Shown piece after piece: positions 18,347 to 30,427 of a DNA stretch of 64,000 bases. The stretch is from Saccopteryx bilineata. Its lineage: Eukaryota > Chordata > Mammalia > Chiroptera > Emballonuridae. Under the pieces are notes generated by a model. That model made no database searches. It saw only the letters and a list, made by a program, of their open reading frames with translations, and was not told the origin of the DNA. The stretch spans positions 63,712,410-63,776,409 of the forward strand of contig NC_089495.1 of NCBI RefSeq assembly GCF_036850765.1, written 5' to 3'. Position numbers and translations under genes: made by a program. The number at the start of each line of letters is the position of its first letter. Position 1 is the first letter of the stretch.

Positions 18347-21293
18347 TTGTATCCATAATATTCGATTTCCTCTTTCTTATTGACATCTGAGGGTGGTCTT
18401 GTTGATAGCACTAATTAGAATTAATAAAGAGTAAAAAGTAAAAAAAAAGGTAAAACACCCCACAAAAAAAAACAGTAATAATTTATTATTTCCCCCTTTT
18501 TTCTTTCTTCTCTTTCCCTCCTCTCCCCTCCTCAGGGAAATATCGTGATGACCTGTGAATTATATTATGCTAAATGGAACAAAAACTGCCTATAATGGAG
18601 GGCCTGATTTGGGGTGAAGAGTTCAAGGGGCAAAAAAAGGGAGTAGGGACCTACTAAATGCAAAAAAAAAGGAAAAAAAAAGGAAGAAAATCTTAGACAA
18701 GCATAAGATGATTTGCTTGTAAGTGATGGTCGACTAAGAGATATAATGAGAGGGATAAGAGGGAACCAGAAAAAAGGAGAAAAAAAAGAATAATAAAGAA
18801 GAAAAAAATAAAAATAATAAGTAAAAATCTGTTGTATTAAGTGGAGCGAAGACTAAATACAATGGAGACCTTGGGTTGGGAGGAATGCTAGTGAGTTAAA
18901 AAGCAACGTAAAAAGTACCCAAAATGCCACAAAAATAAACAAACAAACAAACAAAAAAAGAAAAACAAGGCTTTTGAAGATGGCAGCGGAGTAGGCGGAC
19001 ACACAGACGCCCAGCTCTCAACACCAAACTGGAATACAAATCAATTTAAGAAAAAATCAGCATGAAAAACCAACACTGAACTGCAAGAACAGCCCTCAAA
19101 AACCAAGGAGCAAAGAGGAAGCCACAATAAACCCGGTAAGGAGTGTCTGAATCTCCTCTGCTTACAGGAACGGCAGGGGGGGGGTGTGAGGCTGAGAGCC
19201 CAGAGAGGATTTCACAGAGGAAAAAGAGCAGAAACTACTGCTCACAGCCACTTACCTGGCGACCAGGGAGCAAGGTGGGTTGAAAAGACCAGCTTATCTC
19301 CCAAGTGGAAAGGACAAGGAGAGGGACAGACTGTGAGGGGCTAAGGTATGCAAGAAATGAAATAAAAAAGCTGACTCATTCGTGCTGGAGGTGGCCATAG
19401 CTGGGGGAGGGACTGAACCTTTCACAAAACAGAGCTGAAGTGCTTCCGGATCAAAAACAAAAACAAAAGCGAAAAAGAAAAATAAAACCAAAAAAAAAAC
19501 CTTGAGTCCCAAATTAACTAATTTGTTCGTGATTGAGGATTAAATGGGAGGAAAAGTAAAATGAGAAAAGAAAAAACGAATAGAAAGGAAAAAATAAAAA
19601 AAAGAGAAAAACGAAGGAAGAAAAAAAAAGGAAGAGAAAAAAACAAAATAAAGCAAAACAAAAAAAAACAAAAGAGGAGAGAGTGAGAGTTAAGTGTTTT
19701 GGAGTATAACCTTAAAGGAGGGTGAGGATGAAGAAAAGAAATAAAATGTAACACTCATGGGTAGTGTAGTTCAAGAAAAAGGAAGCATAAGATGGGCAGA
19801 GAATAAAAGGACCGAGGTGGAGGAAATAGAAATAATAGTAATAAAGGCAATAAGATAGAAGAAACAAACAACAACAAAAAAAAAATTAGTGGAACAAGTT
19901 GTAAAGTCTGTGGATTTTTCTTGATTTTGAGAGGTTAACTTCTTCCTTTTTCTTTTCTCTCCCTCTTCCTGGTCGGTGACTCTGTACCCCAGGTTCTGCC
20001 CCTGTGTCACACTTAGGTAGGAATTTGCAGTTGATGGGATTCTATGGCAATGTCATATAATTGGCTTTAGTCTTGCTGGTAGTCAAGGCTTGTTGGCGTT
20101 TGCAGGGTCCAACGATGAAAGAGTTTGCTTTCCTGGAGTCTCTCTCCTAGTCCCCCCTTCCTGAATTAGCAGCCTGGTGATTCAGCTATAAGGCTGCAAC
20201 TGCTTCTGCCTGGGGAGTAAGAGGCTCAAAGAGCTAGGAAATCCCCACTCTATCCCCACTCAGCGCAAGGCTTTGGGAAAGGCTCTGGCAGTCAGAGCCT
20301 CCAGTGTAATCAGGCGGGGGTGGGAGTCAATTGTTGTCAAGGTGACTGTTCAGCGCCTAGCATTCAGTTGGACCACTCAACCCAGGTTTTCCACACTTTG
20401 TAGCCTGTTTTGGCTGGGAAGAAGAGGCACTAGTCTCTGCTTACGACTAGTGTAGTATAGATCTTATTATCTGCCAAGTCCCTCTTGTTAGCGTTTATCC
20501 CTGAATATGGAGGCTTTATCAATCAGAAGTTACCCCTGCCCCTTTAGCGAGAGGCACTAAAAAATATCACGCCTCTTGTCTTGGATCGCTGAACTGAGAG
20601 AGATCTTATCAATTAGAGCCTTGTGGGTGCGCAGATTTCATGGGTTAAGCTAATTTCAGTGATTGGGTCGCAGCTGTGCTCCCGAAGGTATTTCAGGCTG
20701 CCTGTGCGCCCCTCCTCCAACGCTTGATTGTTAGCTTGAATGGCTGGGTGAGGTGCCCCGCCCACGGAGAGAATCTCCCAAGTAGGGAAGACCGCCCTGG
20801 CGCCTCTCCCGCTCGCCCCGCCGCTGGTGGCTGGGGCGCACCGGGCACAGGATAATGGGGCACCCTGGGTGTGCGGGCCAGTAGGGCACTTTGGGCACGT
20901 GGGATGCCCAGGGCATGTGCGCGAATGGGGTGCTCCGGGCACCGGTGGCTGGGGACTCTCACTCGCAGTGCGCGGGCCGCTGGGAACATTAGCGGTGCTC
21001 GCTCTGCAACCAGACCGGGCGCGCGCCAGCGGCTGCTCGCCGCTCCCGAGTGTGAGCCGACTCACCACAGGCGCACTCCCTCCAGGGCTTGAATGAATGT
21101 CCCTGCGGTAGTTAGCTTCCTCCACAACCTCGTCTCTCAGATTCAAGTGATAACAGTCCTTTCGCTTTCAGTTTGTGTGGAACTCCGGAATGCTCCGAGG
21201 ATAAATTTTTCTGTTTCTAGTTGATAAATTTGTTGTGATTTTGGGGAGATCTGTCAGACGCGCTGCTCACGGCGCCATTTCTGTGACGTCACC
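18347..21293 (-). mobile_element. 3'-truncated L1 (5'UTR and first codons of ORF1 only), antisense
   Basis: The reverse complement begins with the same gtgacgtcac start as the full-length L1. It runs through a long 5'UTR and ends just inside ORF1, at the counterpart of about 7,355 (ATG at 7,317). No ORF2, 3'UTR or poly-A tail is present, yet a perfect 13-bp duplication flanks the piece. The GC-rich part (20,790-21,090) differs from that of the full-length copy: it lacks the 50-bp units and carries other short repeats (around gtggctgggg and gggcac). It therefore represents another promoter variant. A sense-strand piece of a different L1 5'UTR is inserted at 18,968-19,497. The open frames over the GC-rich part are not genes. 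Confidence 0.88.
18968..19497 (+). mobile_element. 5'UTR fragment of another L1 subfamily, nested
   Basis: This starts around gaagatggcagcggagtagg, a typical L1 5' start with a YY1-like gaagatggc. It continues as purine-rich 5'UTR and ends in A-rich sequence at about 19,450-19,497. The counterpart in the full-length L1 (about 6,680-6,760) lacks it, so it is an insertion in the opposite orientation. It also lacks any L1 coding part or 3' end. No clear target-site duplication was found. Confidence 0.7.
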
Positions 21294-21306
21294 GATATGT
21301 TTTCTT
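21294..21306 (-). repeat. Target-site duplication, right copy (antisense L1)
   Basis: Identical to 18,334-18,346. The unoccupied site is restored by joining ttaagtagta to gatatgttttctt and then atataaatgg. Confidence 0.9.
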
Positions 21307-21324
21307 ATATAAATGGCTGGGGTC

Positions 21325-21505
21325 ACTTTATCATTTAAGTCTCCTTTCTAGAACCAAATACATAAGAAAAAGGCTGATTTTTAAAATCATTTTTACTGTT
21401 TTTCTGATGCAGCATAAGATATGTCATAGATTGTGTTTACATATTTCTTTGAATAAGTTTACATACCAGTATGTTTTATTGTAAGTTGAGTCAAAACACT
21501 GTTTC
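21325..21505 (-). repeat. Inverted repeat, right arm
   Basis: Near-identical reverse complement of 16,846-17,015, with an extra piece of about 14 bases around ttctagaaccaaatac. The similarity stops at the gtcaaaacactg edge on the right and at about tatcatttaa on the left. Confidence 0.75.
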
Positions 21506-21584
21506 TATGTTGTCCTTATTGTATATTGAGTGTCTGATGCATGACCTGGCATATACATTTTCAAATCTTATTTGTTGATTTATC

Positions 21585-21925
21585 CAGGGGTAGTCAACCT
21601 TTTTATACCTACCTCCCACTTTTGTATCTTGTTAGTAGTGAAAATTTTTAACTGCCCACCGGTTCCACAGTAATGGCATTTTATAAAGTAGGGAAGTAAC
21701 TTTACTTTATAAAATTTATAAAGCAGAGCAAGTTAAAGCATATAATAATAATTACCAAGTACTTTATGTCAGATTTTCGCTAAGTTTGGCAGAATAAATC
21801 TTTATAAAACAATTTACTATAGTTAAATCTATATTTTTATTTATACTTTGGTTGCTCCGCTACCACCCACCATGAAAGCTGGAATGCCCACTAGTGGGTG
21901 GTAGGGACCAGGTTGACTACCACTG
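21585..21925. mobile_element. Non-autonomous hAT DNA transposon
   Basis: A 341-bp element with terminal inverted repeats. The left end caggggtagtcaacct pairs with the complement of the right end, aggttgactaccactg. The interior is AT-rich with no coding capacity, so it must have been moved by a transposase made elsewhere. The end sequence is like hAT elements that I recall from bats. Flanking 8-bp duplications are not clean. Confidence 0.8.
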
Positions 21926-22189
21926 ATTTAATCAATGAAATGATCAATGAAAGAAGAATTGTATTGACATAAGTAAAATATATCTACTATTTTAATTATT
22001 CTCAACCTAGTTTTTTTTAGCTATTATATATTTACAATTTACCTATGCAAAATAATAAGTGCCTTTAGAAAAAAGTTATATCACCTGTTTGTACAACTTT
22101 ACTATCAGAATAAACACTTAACTAATGTGAACTGTGAACTAAAATGCAAATTTTAAAGTTGTATTTTCTTTGTTTTTTGTTGCCTAATT

Positions 22190-23105
22190 ACTTTTTTATT
22201 TTCAAAATTTTTTCAATTAAATTTTTTACTTGATATTTTGTATTAGTCTCAGATGTACAGCAAAGTGATCAGACAATCATATAATTTATAAAGTATTATC
22301 CCCAATATTTCCACTACCTACCTGGCACCATGCATATATAGTTATTACAATATTGTTGACTATATGTCTTATGCTGTATTTTACAGCCCCATGACTATTT
22401 TGTAACTATCAATCTGTACTTCTCAGACTTCTTCAACTTTTTTACTCAACTTCCACCTCTTCCTCTTTCTGGCAGTCATTAGGCTGTTCTCTTAATCTAT
22501 GAGTCTGTTTCTGTTTTGTTGGTTCATTTATTTTTTTTTTTTTTAGATTCCACATGTAAGTGAAATCATATGGCATTTATCTCATTTATCTTTCTCTGAC
22601 TGAATTATTTCATTGAGCATAATATCTTCTAAGTTTATTCAAGCTGTTACAAATGGTAAGCATTCATTCATTTTTGTAGCCAAGTAATATTCCATTTTAT
22701 AAATGTACCACTTCTTTTTTATGCACTTTTCTACTGATAGGCACTTGGGTTGCTTCATAGGTTGGCTGTTGTTAATAATACTGCAATGAACATAGGGATG
22801 CATATATTCTTTTGAATTAGTGTTTTGGATTTCTTTGGATACATACCATAATGGAATCTCTGGATCAAAAACTCATTTTATTAACAATTTTTTTTTAGGT
22901 AACGCCATAATGTTTTCCATTGTGAATGCAACGATCTTCATTCCCACCAAGAGTGTACAAGGATTCCCTTTTCTCTACATCCGCTGAAACACTTGTTGTT
23001 GGTTGATTTATTCATTATATCCATTCTGAGAGTTAAGAGGTGATATCTTATTGTGATTTTAATTTGTATTTCTCTGATGATTAATCATCTTGACCATCTT
23101 TAATC
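22190..23105 (-). mobile_element. Old L1 3' part (ORF2 end and 3'UTR), antisense
   Basis: The reverse complement matches the L1 3'UTR (22,190-22,520) and the end of ORF2 (22,520-23,105), including the conserved stretch antisense to ORF2 around 22,560-22,720. All frames are broken. It is much older than the L1s at 4.9 and 27 kb. Confidence 0.8.
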
Positions 23106-23730
23106 CCTGGATGATGCCACATGAAGGGAAGTAGTCCACTGAAAAATGGTAGCAACTATAGGTTAGTTGGAAAATGACTCAACACAAGGCCTCTGGATGC
23201 TGTCCCTCCTTCAGCTGTCTCCCCAGAGCTACACAGCCCAGTCTTTCATGACACAAGTCTAGCAAGCTCTGAGTCACCCTCCTTCCACAGGAAGCCAGAG
23301 TGAGAGGATGCCAATTAGATTTTTTGTGTCTTTAATAGGACACTTGGGGTTTTAGCAGAATCCTCTCTATCCTGATGGATAGAAACCCACTGACTTTCAC
23401 AGTCGAATGTTTTGTAGGCCCCTCTTTCTGACTCTAGTGCTTCTGGCTGGGGAACTCAGTGTGGATGTGTAGATGCCATAGTCTTCAATGGGGGACCTTT
23501 GCTGCTGAGATATCCTTCCAGTTACTCAGCCCCCTCACACGAGTATGAGGTTAGACATTTTTAGATCTTCACCCTTCCTACCAGTCTCCTTGGTTATAAA
23601 ACTTAAGTTCTGCCTGTCTTCAATTGATTATTTACATTGATTGTTCAATATTTTAGTTATCATTTCAGTTTATTCCAATGAGGAGGGTGTTGTAACTTCT
23701 TCCTACTCCATAATCTTAGATCTCTGTAAT
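23106..23730 (-). mobile_element. L1-like 5'UTR segment, antisense, abutting the L1 3' part
   Basis: The reverse complement starts near 23,730 with an L1-5'UTR-like gattatggagtagg and runs through sequence that I associate with 5' regions of old L1 families. It joins the 3' part at 22,190-23,105 directly, so ORF1 and most of ORF2 are missing. Either this is one internally deleted L1 or two neighbouring insertions. Family recognition is from memory only. Confidence 0.4.
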
Positions 23731-26430
23731 TATTTTTTTTCACATTCCCCTCTCTCCAATAAGGAATTAATTTTATTACAACTAAACCAGAAGTGTTTCT
23801 AATTGTAATTATAAGTACCTTACATTTTGAGATAAGCTAATAAAAATGGCTATAAAATATGTGTTTTTGTCACTTTATATTGTAATACTCAAATTATTAT
23901 GTATTATTGGTTTGATGAAAAAGTTATCAATAGTTTGGTTCCTATTCACATAAAATATTTTTGTTGTTCAATGAACCAACAGTAGAAATTAATTATTAAC
24001 CTCAAGTGATTTACCACCAAAAATGGTGAAATTGGAAAGTGATAAAATTAACCTAATTATTTTAAAGAACATGAGTTTCAATTTAATGCCTTAAATGCAG
24101 AATGTTAACTGCTAGTGTCACAACAATGTAACTTTTAGAAATGCTTATTAAATTTTTAGGAAGATAAAAAATATCAGCTTGAATTTTTATCTGATATATT
24201 TTATTAGGCTTATAAGGTTTGTTTAATTAGTTGTCTTAAAGCAGTTTATTTCTATATACAGTTATATTATCAGGTGTCCAGGATATCTTATTTATATGGA
24301 TTCTAAGTTTCATTAACCTCAACTTTCAAGTGTAAGGTATTCATACATTCAGTAATGGTAATATTCCCTGAAGAATCTGAAAGATTACGCAGACAATGAT
24401 AATGACTACAATGTTCTTTGACAAGGAAATGTCATATCATAAATGTGTCATTTAGAATTCTACATGAATAAAATCACCACTGAGAGAGGATTTTTGTTTC
24501 CCTTTTTAGAAAATGATCTCATAAATGTCTCCAAGTTTTCATGTTCTGATATAAATGGCACGTCTTACTAAAACACAAACTTTTAGTAGGTCATTTGAAG
24601 TAAGGAAGTCCTGCAAACTAAAGGCAATGAAGACTATGTGATAGGAAACCAACACTTTTCTAGGAGAAAAACAATTATAAGAGCAAACATGTTTATCAGA
24701 AAAGACTCAAGAGTGTTCAGATGTTGTAGGATCAATTTATTATTTTGAAATTTTTATTGAGTCTTTAGTATGATCTAGGCATAATTTTAAGTGCATAGGA
24801 TTTTTTTTAGAAAACAGTAATAAAAAAATAATTGTCATCAAAATAAGTGATACCAAGGAGAAGTGAAATGTCCTTTGAAAACTTAGCAAAGTATCCTCAA
24901 GAGAGATGCAACAAATTTGCAAAAGAGACTTTCTACCGTAAAGTGCTATGTAACCTGCATTCTAGATGAACACAAATTATGTTAGTGGAGATGAGGGATG
25001 GAATGGGTGCCATTGTTTGTGAAAGTCATGAAGCAGAGCCTTAAAAAAATAGTAATATTGCCAGTAACATATTGTCTAGATTTAAAATCAGTAAACGAAT
25101 TATTGGAATTGTCTACTTTTAGGTACATATTCTATGTACACTTTTATTAACAATCACTTAAACCAAACCATGCACATTTGCTTTGGTGATACCTGGATTC
25201 TGTTGTTCTGAATTCTCAATTCAAAAGCTTTGTTACATAAAATTCTGAAGCTTACCTACTAGTTTAATATAACTGTAATGATATAATATGCATATAATAA
25301 AATATTTTCACTTTTAGAGTATTAGTTCATAATGTTCGACAAATATACATACTCGGCTAACCACTTCTACATTCATCACATTTTCATCATCTGTTAATAT
25401 TTTTATGTGTTAATTTATGGGAAAGAATTTTCCACAGAATTCTCACTTTTTTATACCATGTAAGGAAGGCACTGACTACTCTTCACTTTAGATTAAATTT
25501 TAAAAGATGTTTTTAGAGCACCAAGGGAAAAGCCTGACATGTGCCCCGCACATTATATAACATTTAAATTCTACAGGCTCAGTCACTCTCTCCTGTAACA
25601 TAACTGAATGTTTGCAGATATCATCGGACCCATCTCTCATAGACATGCAGAAATTTGAGCTATGGAAACTCTGGGTAGAATGCTGATACACTGCCTACTG
25701 CTATTTGGGCTTGGTGAACAATAAACTGAATTTCATCTCTGACACTAGAAATTTCTCTCTTCTACCAATATCCATAAATTGTGGCAAGCTCAGTTGTTAG
25801 TTTGCAAGTAAATTCTCAGAGTTTTCTAATTTTGGTACAATGATTGGCTGGTGAAAGAGACATGACTTTTTGGAAAAAAAAGTTTAAGGTCTTACATACC
25901 AAGTACTGGAATTTGAGAAAAGTCCATTGAAAAAGGTAGCTAAATTGATTAAATTGTGTGCTTAACTAGGCGATAAATTATTTTTTTTAATTTATTGTCT
26001 TCTAATGAGAAAGAATTGGGGAGATGGGTATAGCAAATTAATAGAGGAAATTTTCAACACAGATCTTTCAAAAATGTTACAATGACTGTTAACTCTGAGG
26101 TTGGAGGTCTTTCTTGAGAATCTGGTGGTCAGTCTCAGGTCTACCTCATTTTAACAGTAGGACAAAAATTTACTCTAAGTGAGATGAAGTTTCTGATTCA
26201 CGCAAATCAAATTACAGATATACATGTACTATGGGCAGAAACTAGGCCCATTATTAGAAATTTGGATTTTATTTTTTTTAATGAAGGAATGGTATATATT
26301 GTGTATTTTAAAAATGCAACAGCTAGGAAGTCTTATTGCTTACTTTTTTTTTCTGAAAGACAAGAGTGAAAATTTTTCAGGGATTTGTGTTCTTTTTTCC
26401 TTAGACGTTTTCTGTGTTTTTTGTTTTGAT
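23731..26430. other. AT-rich unassigned DNA
   Basis: About 2.7 kb with no repeat that I can name, no open frame beyond chance size and no CpG-rich region. It could be intron or intergenic. Confidence 0.5.
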
Positions 26431-26436
26431 TTGTTT

Positions 26437-26762
26437 TGTTTTGTTTTTCAGAGAGAGAAAGAGTCAGAGAGAGGGATAGATAGGGACAGACAGACAGGAA
26501 CGGAGAGAGATGAGAAGCATCAATCATCAGTTTTTCGTTGCAGCGCCTTAGTTGTTCATTGCTTTCTTATATGTGCCTTGACCATGGGCTTTCAGCAGAC
26601 TGATTAACACCTTGCTCAAGTCAGAGACCTTGGATCCCAAGCTGGTGAGCTTTGCTCAAACCAGATGAGCCTGTGATCATGCTGGTGAACTTGGGGTCTC
26701 GAACCTTGGTCCTCTACATCCCAGTCTGACGCTCTATCCACTGCACCACCGCCTCGTCAGGC
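26437..26762 (-). mobile_element. tRNA-derived SINE, second bat family
   Basis: The minus-strand tRNA-like head lies at about 26,690-26,762 (complement of ggataga-type A box and gttcgagac-type B box). The body ends in a purine-rich (gaga)n tract at 26,448-26,515 on the plus strand. A duplication tctgtgttttt flanks it (26,408 region and 26,762 region). The head differs from Rhin-1, as the A box contains a gtggatagagc-type sequence. Confidence 0.8.
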
Positions 26763-26765
26763 TCT

Positions 26766-27133
26766 GTGTGTTTTTTTATTGTTTGTTTATTTGTTTGTTT
26801 TTCTCAGTGGGACCAAGTTGTTACAGAAGAGCTTTGGTCTTCTCTGGGAAAGTTCTCCGAGACAAACTCTTATAGAGAAATAGAGATGAGGCACAGACTA
26901 GTCACTGTGTTTTGCTTGCACCAGACTGGATTTATTTTGCTGATTATGTTGACCCATTCAATATTGAGAAACTGAGACAAACATATCTAGATAAAAATCT
27001 AGATAAAATCTTAGACCCCCCTCTCCTGAAACATCACCCATACACACATACCCTTTATTTTGTCATCACTTAAGAACTTAAAGCATATAATTTTAGTAAT
27101 GGGACTGCAAATGCCCTTGATTTAGCAGGCATT
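26766..27133. other. Unassigned sequence between SINE and L1
   Basis: Mixed-composition sequence with no recognised repeat or gene. It includes a cagtgggaccaag block that might be part of an old LTR, but I cannot support that. Confidence 0.35.
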
Positions 27134-27142
27134 AAGACAATT

Positions 27143-30100
27143 GCTTTACAGTGATAAGAGGGAAGTTCATATCACTTCAGGCCTATATGAACAAACAAGA
27201 GACAACCCAAGTGAACCACTTAACTTCACACCTTACGGAACTAAAAAAAGAACAAAGACAACCCAAAACCAGCCGAAGAAAGGAGATGATAAAACTCAGA
27301 GCAGAAATAAATTAAATAGAGAACAGAAAAACTATAGAAAAAATTAATAGAACAAGGAGCTGGTTCTTTGAAAAGATCAAAAAAATTGACAAACCCTTGG
27401 CAAGACTCACCAAGGAAAAAAGAGAAGAGACTCATATAAACAAAATCCAAAATGAAAGAGGAGAAATCACCACAGACATCATAGATATATAACAAATTAT
27501 TGTAGAATACTATGAAAAACTATATGCCGCTAAATTCAACAATCTAGAAGAAATGGATAAATTCATAGAACAATACAACCTTCCTAGACTGAGTCAAGAA
27601 GAAGCAGAAAGCCTAAACAGACCAGTTAGCAGGGAAGAAATAGAAAAAAAAAACTATTAAAAACCTCCCCAAAAATAAAAGTCCAGGCCCAGACAGTTAT
27701 ACTAGTGAATTCTATCAAACATTCAAAGAGGACTTCATTCCTATTCTACTCAAAATCTTCCAAAAAATTGAAGAAAAAACAATACTTCCAAACACATTTT
27801 ATGAGGTCAACATAACCCTCATACCAAAACCAGGCAAGGATGGCACAAAGAAAGAAAACTACAGACCAATATCTCTAATGAATACAGATGCTAAAATACT
27901 AAACAAAATATTAGCAAATCAAATACAACAACATATTAAAAAATAATACATCATGATCAAGTGGGATTCATCCCAGAATCTCAAGGATGGTTCAACATAC
28001 GTAAAATGGTTAATGTAATACACCATATCAACCAAAAAAAGAACAAAAACCACATGATCTTATCAATAGATGCAGAAACGCATTCGATAAAATACAACAC
28101 AACTTTATGTTTAAGACTCTCAACAAAATGGGTATAAAGGAAAAATATCTCAACATGGTAAAGGCCATATATGATAAACCATCAGCTAACATCATATTAA
28201 ATGTCATAAAACTGAAGGCTTTCCCCTTAAATCAGGAACAAAACAGGGTTGTCCACTCTCTCCACTCTTATTTAACATGATGCTAGAGGTTCTAGCCAGA
28301 GCAATCAGACAAGATAAAGAAATAAAAGGCATCCATATCAAAAAAGAAGTAAAGGTATCACTTTTTGCAGATGATATGATCCTATACATTGAAAACCCCA
28401 AAGACTCCACAAAAAGATTATTAGAAAAAATAAGCCAATACAGTAAGGTCACAGAATACAAAATTAATATACAAAAGTTCATAGCCTTTCTATATGCCAG
28501 CAATGAAACATTTGAGAACGAACTCAAAAAATAATCTCCTTCACAATTGCAACAACAAAAAAAATAAAATACTTAGAAATAAACTAAACAAAAAATGTAA
28601 AGGACCTATATAATGAAAACTACAAAGCATTGTTAAGGGAAATCAAAAAAGATACAATGAGATGAAAAAATATTCCTTGTTCTTGGATAGGAAGAATAAA
28701 TATAATCAAAATGGCCATATTACCCAAAGCAATATATAAATTTAATGCAATTTCCATCAAAATTCCAATGACATTTTTTTACAGAAATGGAACAAAAAAT
28801 CATCAGATTTATATGGAACTATAAAAAAAACCTCGAATACCCAAAGCAATCCTAAGGGAAAAAAATGAAGCTGGGCGCATTACAATACCTGAATTCAAAC
28901 TATATTGTAGAGCCATGACAATCAAAACAGCTTTGGCAGAAAAATAGACACTCAGACCAATGGAACAGAATAGAAAGCCCAGAAATAAAACCACATATAT
29001 ATGGTCAAATAATTTTCAATAAAGGGGCCAACAACACACAATGGAGAAAAGAAAGCCTCTTCAACAAATGGTGCTCTGAAAACTGGAAAGCTACATGCAG
29101 AAGAATGAAACTCAACCACAGTTTGTCTCCTTATACTAAAATTAATTCAAAATGGATCAAAGACCTAAATATAAGACCTGAATCAATAAAGTACATAGAA
29201 GAAGACATAGGTACTAAACTAATGGACCTTAGTTTTAAAGAGCATTTTATGAATTTGACTCCAAAGGCAAGGGAAGTGAAGGCAAAAATAAATTAATGGA
29301 ACTACATCAGACTAAGAAGTTTTTGCTCAGCAAGAGAAACTGACAACAAAATAAACAGCCAACTAAATGGGGAATGATATTTTCAAACAACAGCTCAGAT
29401 AAGGGCCTAATATCCAAAATATACAAAGAACTCATAAAACTCAACAACAAACAAACAAACAATCCAATAAAAAAATGGGAAGAGGACATGAACAGACACT
29501 TCTCCCAGGAAGAAATACAAATGGCCAACAGATATATGAAAAGATGCTCATCTTCGTTAGTTATTAGAGAAATGCAAATCAAAACTGCAATGAGATACCA
29601 CCTCACACCTTTTAGATTAACTATTATTAATAAGACAGGTAATAGCAAATGTAGAGGTTGTGAAGAAAAAGGAACCCTCATTCACTATTGTTGGGATTGT
29701 AAAGTAGTACAATCATTGTGGAAGAAAGTATGGTGGTGCCTCAAAAAACTGAAAATAGAGCTACCTTATGACCCAGCAATCCCTTTACTGGGTATATACC
29801 TCCAAAACTCAGAAACCTTGATACGTAAAGATACATGCAGCCCCATGTTCATTGCAGCATTGTTCACAGTGGCCAGGACGTGGAAACAACCAAAAAGCCC
29901 TTCAAAAGAAGACTGGATAAAGAAGATGTGGCACATATACACTATGGAATACTACTCAGCCATTAGAAATAAAGACATTGGATCATTTACAACAAAATGG
30001 TTGGAACTTGATAACATTATATGGAGTGAAATAAGTAAATCAGAAAAAAACAAGAACTACATGATTCCATATGTAGGTGGGACATAAAAACGATACTAAG

Positions 30101-30375
30101 AGACATGGACAAGAGTGAGGTGGTTATGGGGAGGGGAGAGGGACAGAGAGGGGAAGGGAGAGGGGGAGGGGCACAAAGAAAACTAGATAGAAGGTGACGA
30201 ATGACAATCTGACTTTGGATGAAGGGTATGCAACATAATTGAATGACAAGATAACCTGGACATGTTTTCTTTGAACATATGTACCCTTATTTATTGATGT
30301 CACCCCATTAAAATTAATAAAAATTTAAAAAGAAAAAAAATGGGTAAAGCAACATTAAAAAAAGGCAAAAAAAAA
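27143..30375 (+). mobile_element. 5'-truncated L1
   Basis: Aligns to the full-length L1 from its position about 9,527 to the end. It carries the RT and C-terminal part of ORF2, a G-rich 3'UTR (30,125-30,170) and an A-rich tail (30,305-30,375). The nine bases aagacaatt occur on both sides (27,134-27,142 and 30,376-30,384) and probably are the target duplication, though a few unexplained bases separate the left copy from the L1 start. Incomplete reverse transcription is the usual cause of such 5' truncation. Confidence 0.9.
27152..30087 (+). pseudogene. L1 ORF2 remnant (RT and C-terminal domain)
   Basis: Encodes the second half of ORF2 and lacks the endonuclease domain. The RT piece at 28,277-28,534 keeps the FADD catalytic motif near 28,365. 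The C-terminal piece (29,374-30,087, 237 codons) keeps most of the Cys-rich motif. Stops and small shifts occur throughout, for example the stop in the aaattaaatag stretch near 27,310, an A-run expansion near 27,645 and a shift near 28,080. The A-run shift before ttcatcccag (27,938-27,943) is the same as in the full-length copy at 10,308-10,313. The piece is more decayed than that copy. Confidence 0.88.
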
Positions 30376-30427
30376 AAGACAATTAATTTAGTTTGAGCCA
30401 CTTTCATGTAAGATACAATGCACTACT

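Noticed and set aside
20613..21146. 177-residue minus-strand open frame
   Set aside because: It lies in the GC-rich 5'UTR core of the 3'-truncated L1. The Pro/Ala/Gly-rich product with overlapping frames on both strands is a composition effect.
26224..26607. 127-residue open frame
   Set aside because: Its second half is a SINE purine-rich tract and its first half AT-rich DNA. No domain or splice signals support it.
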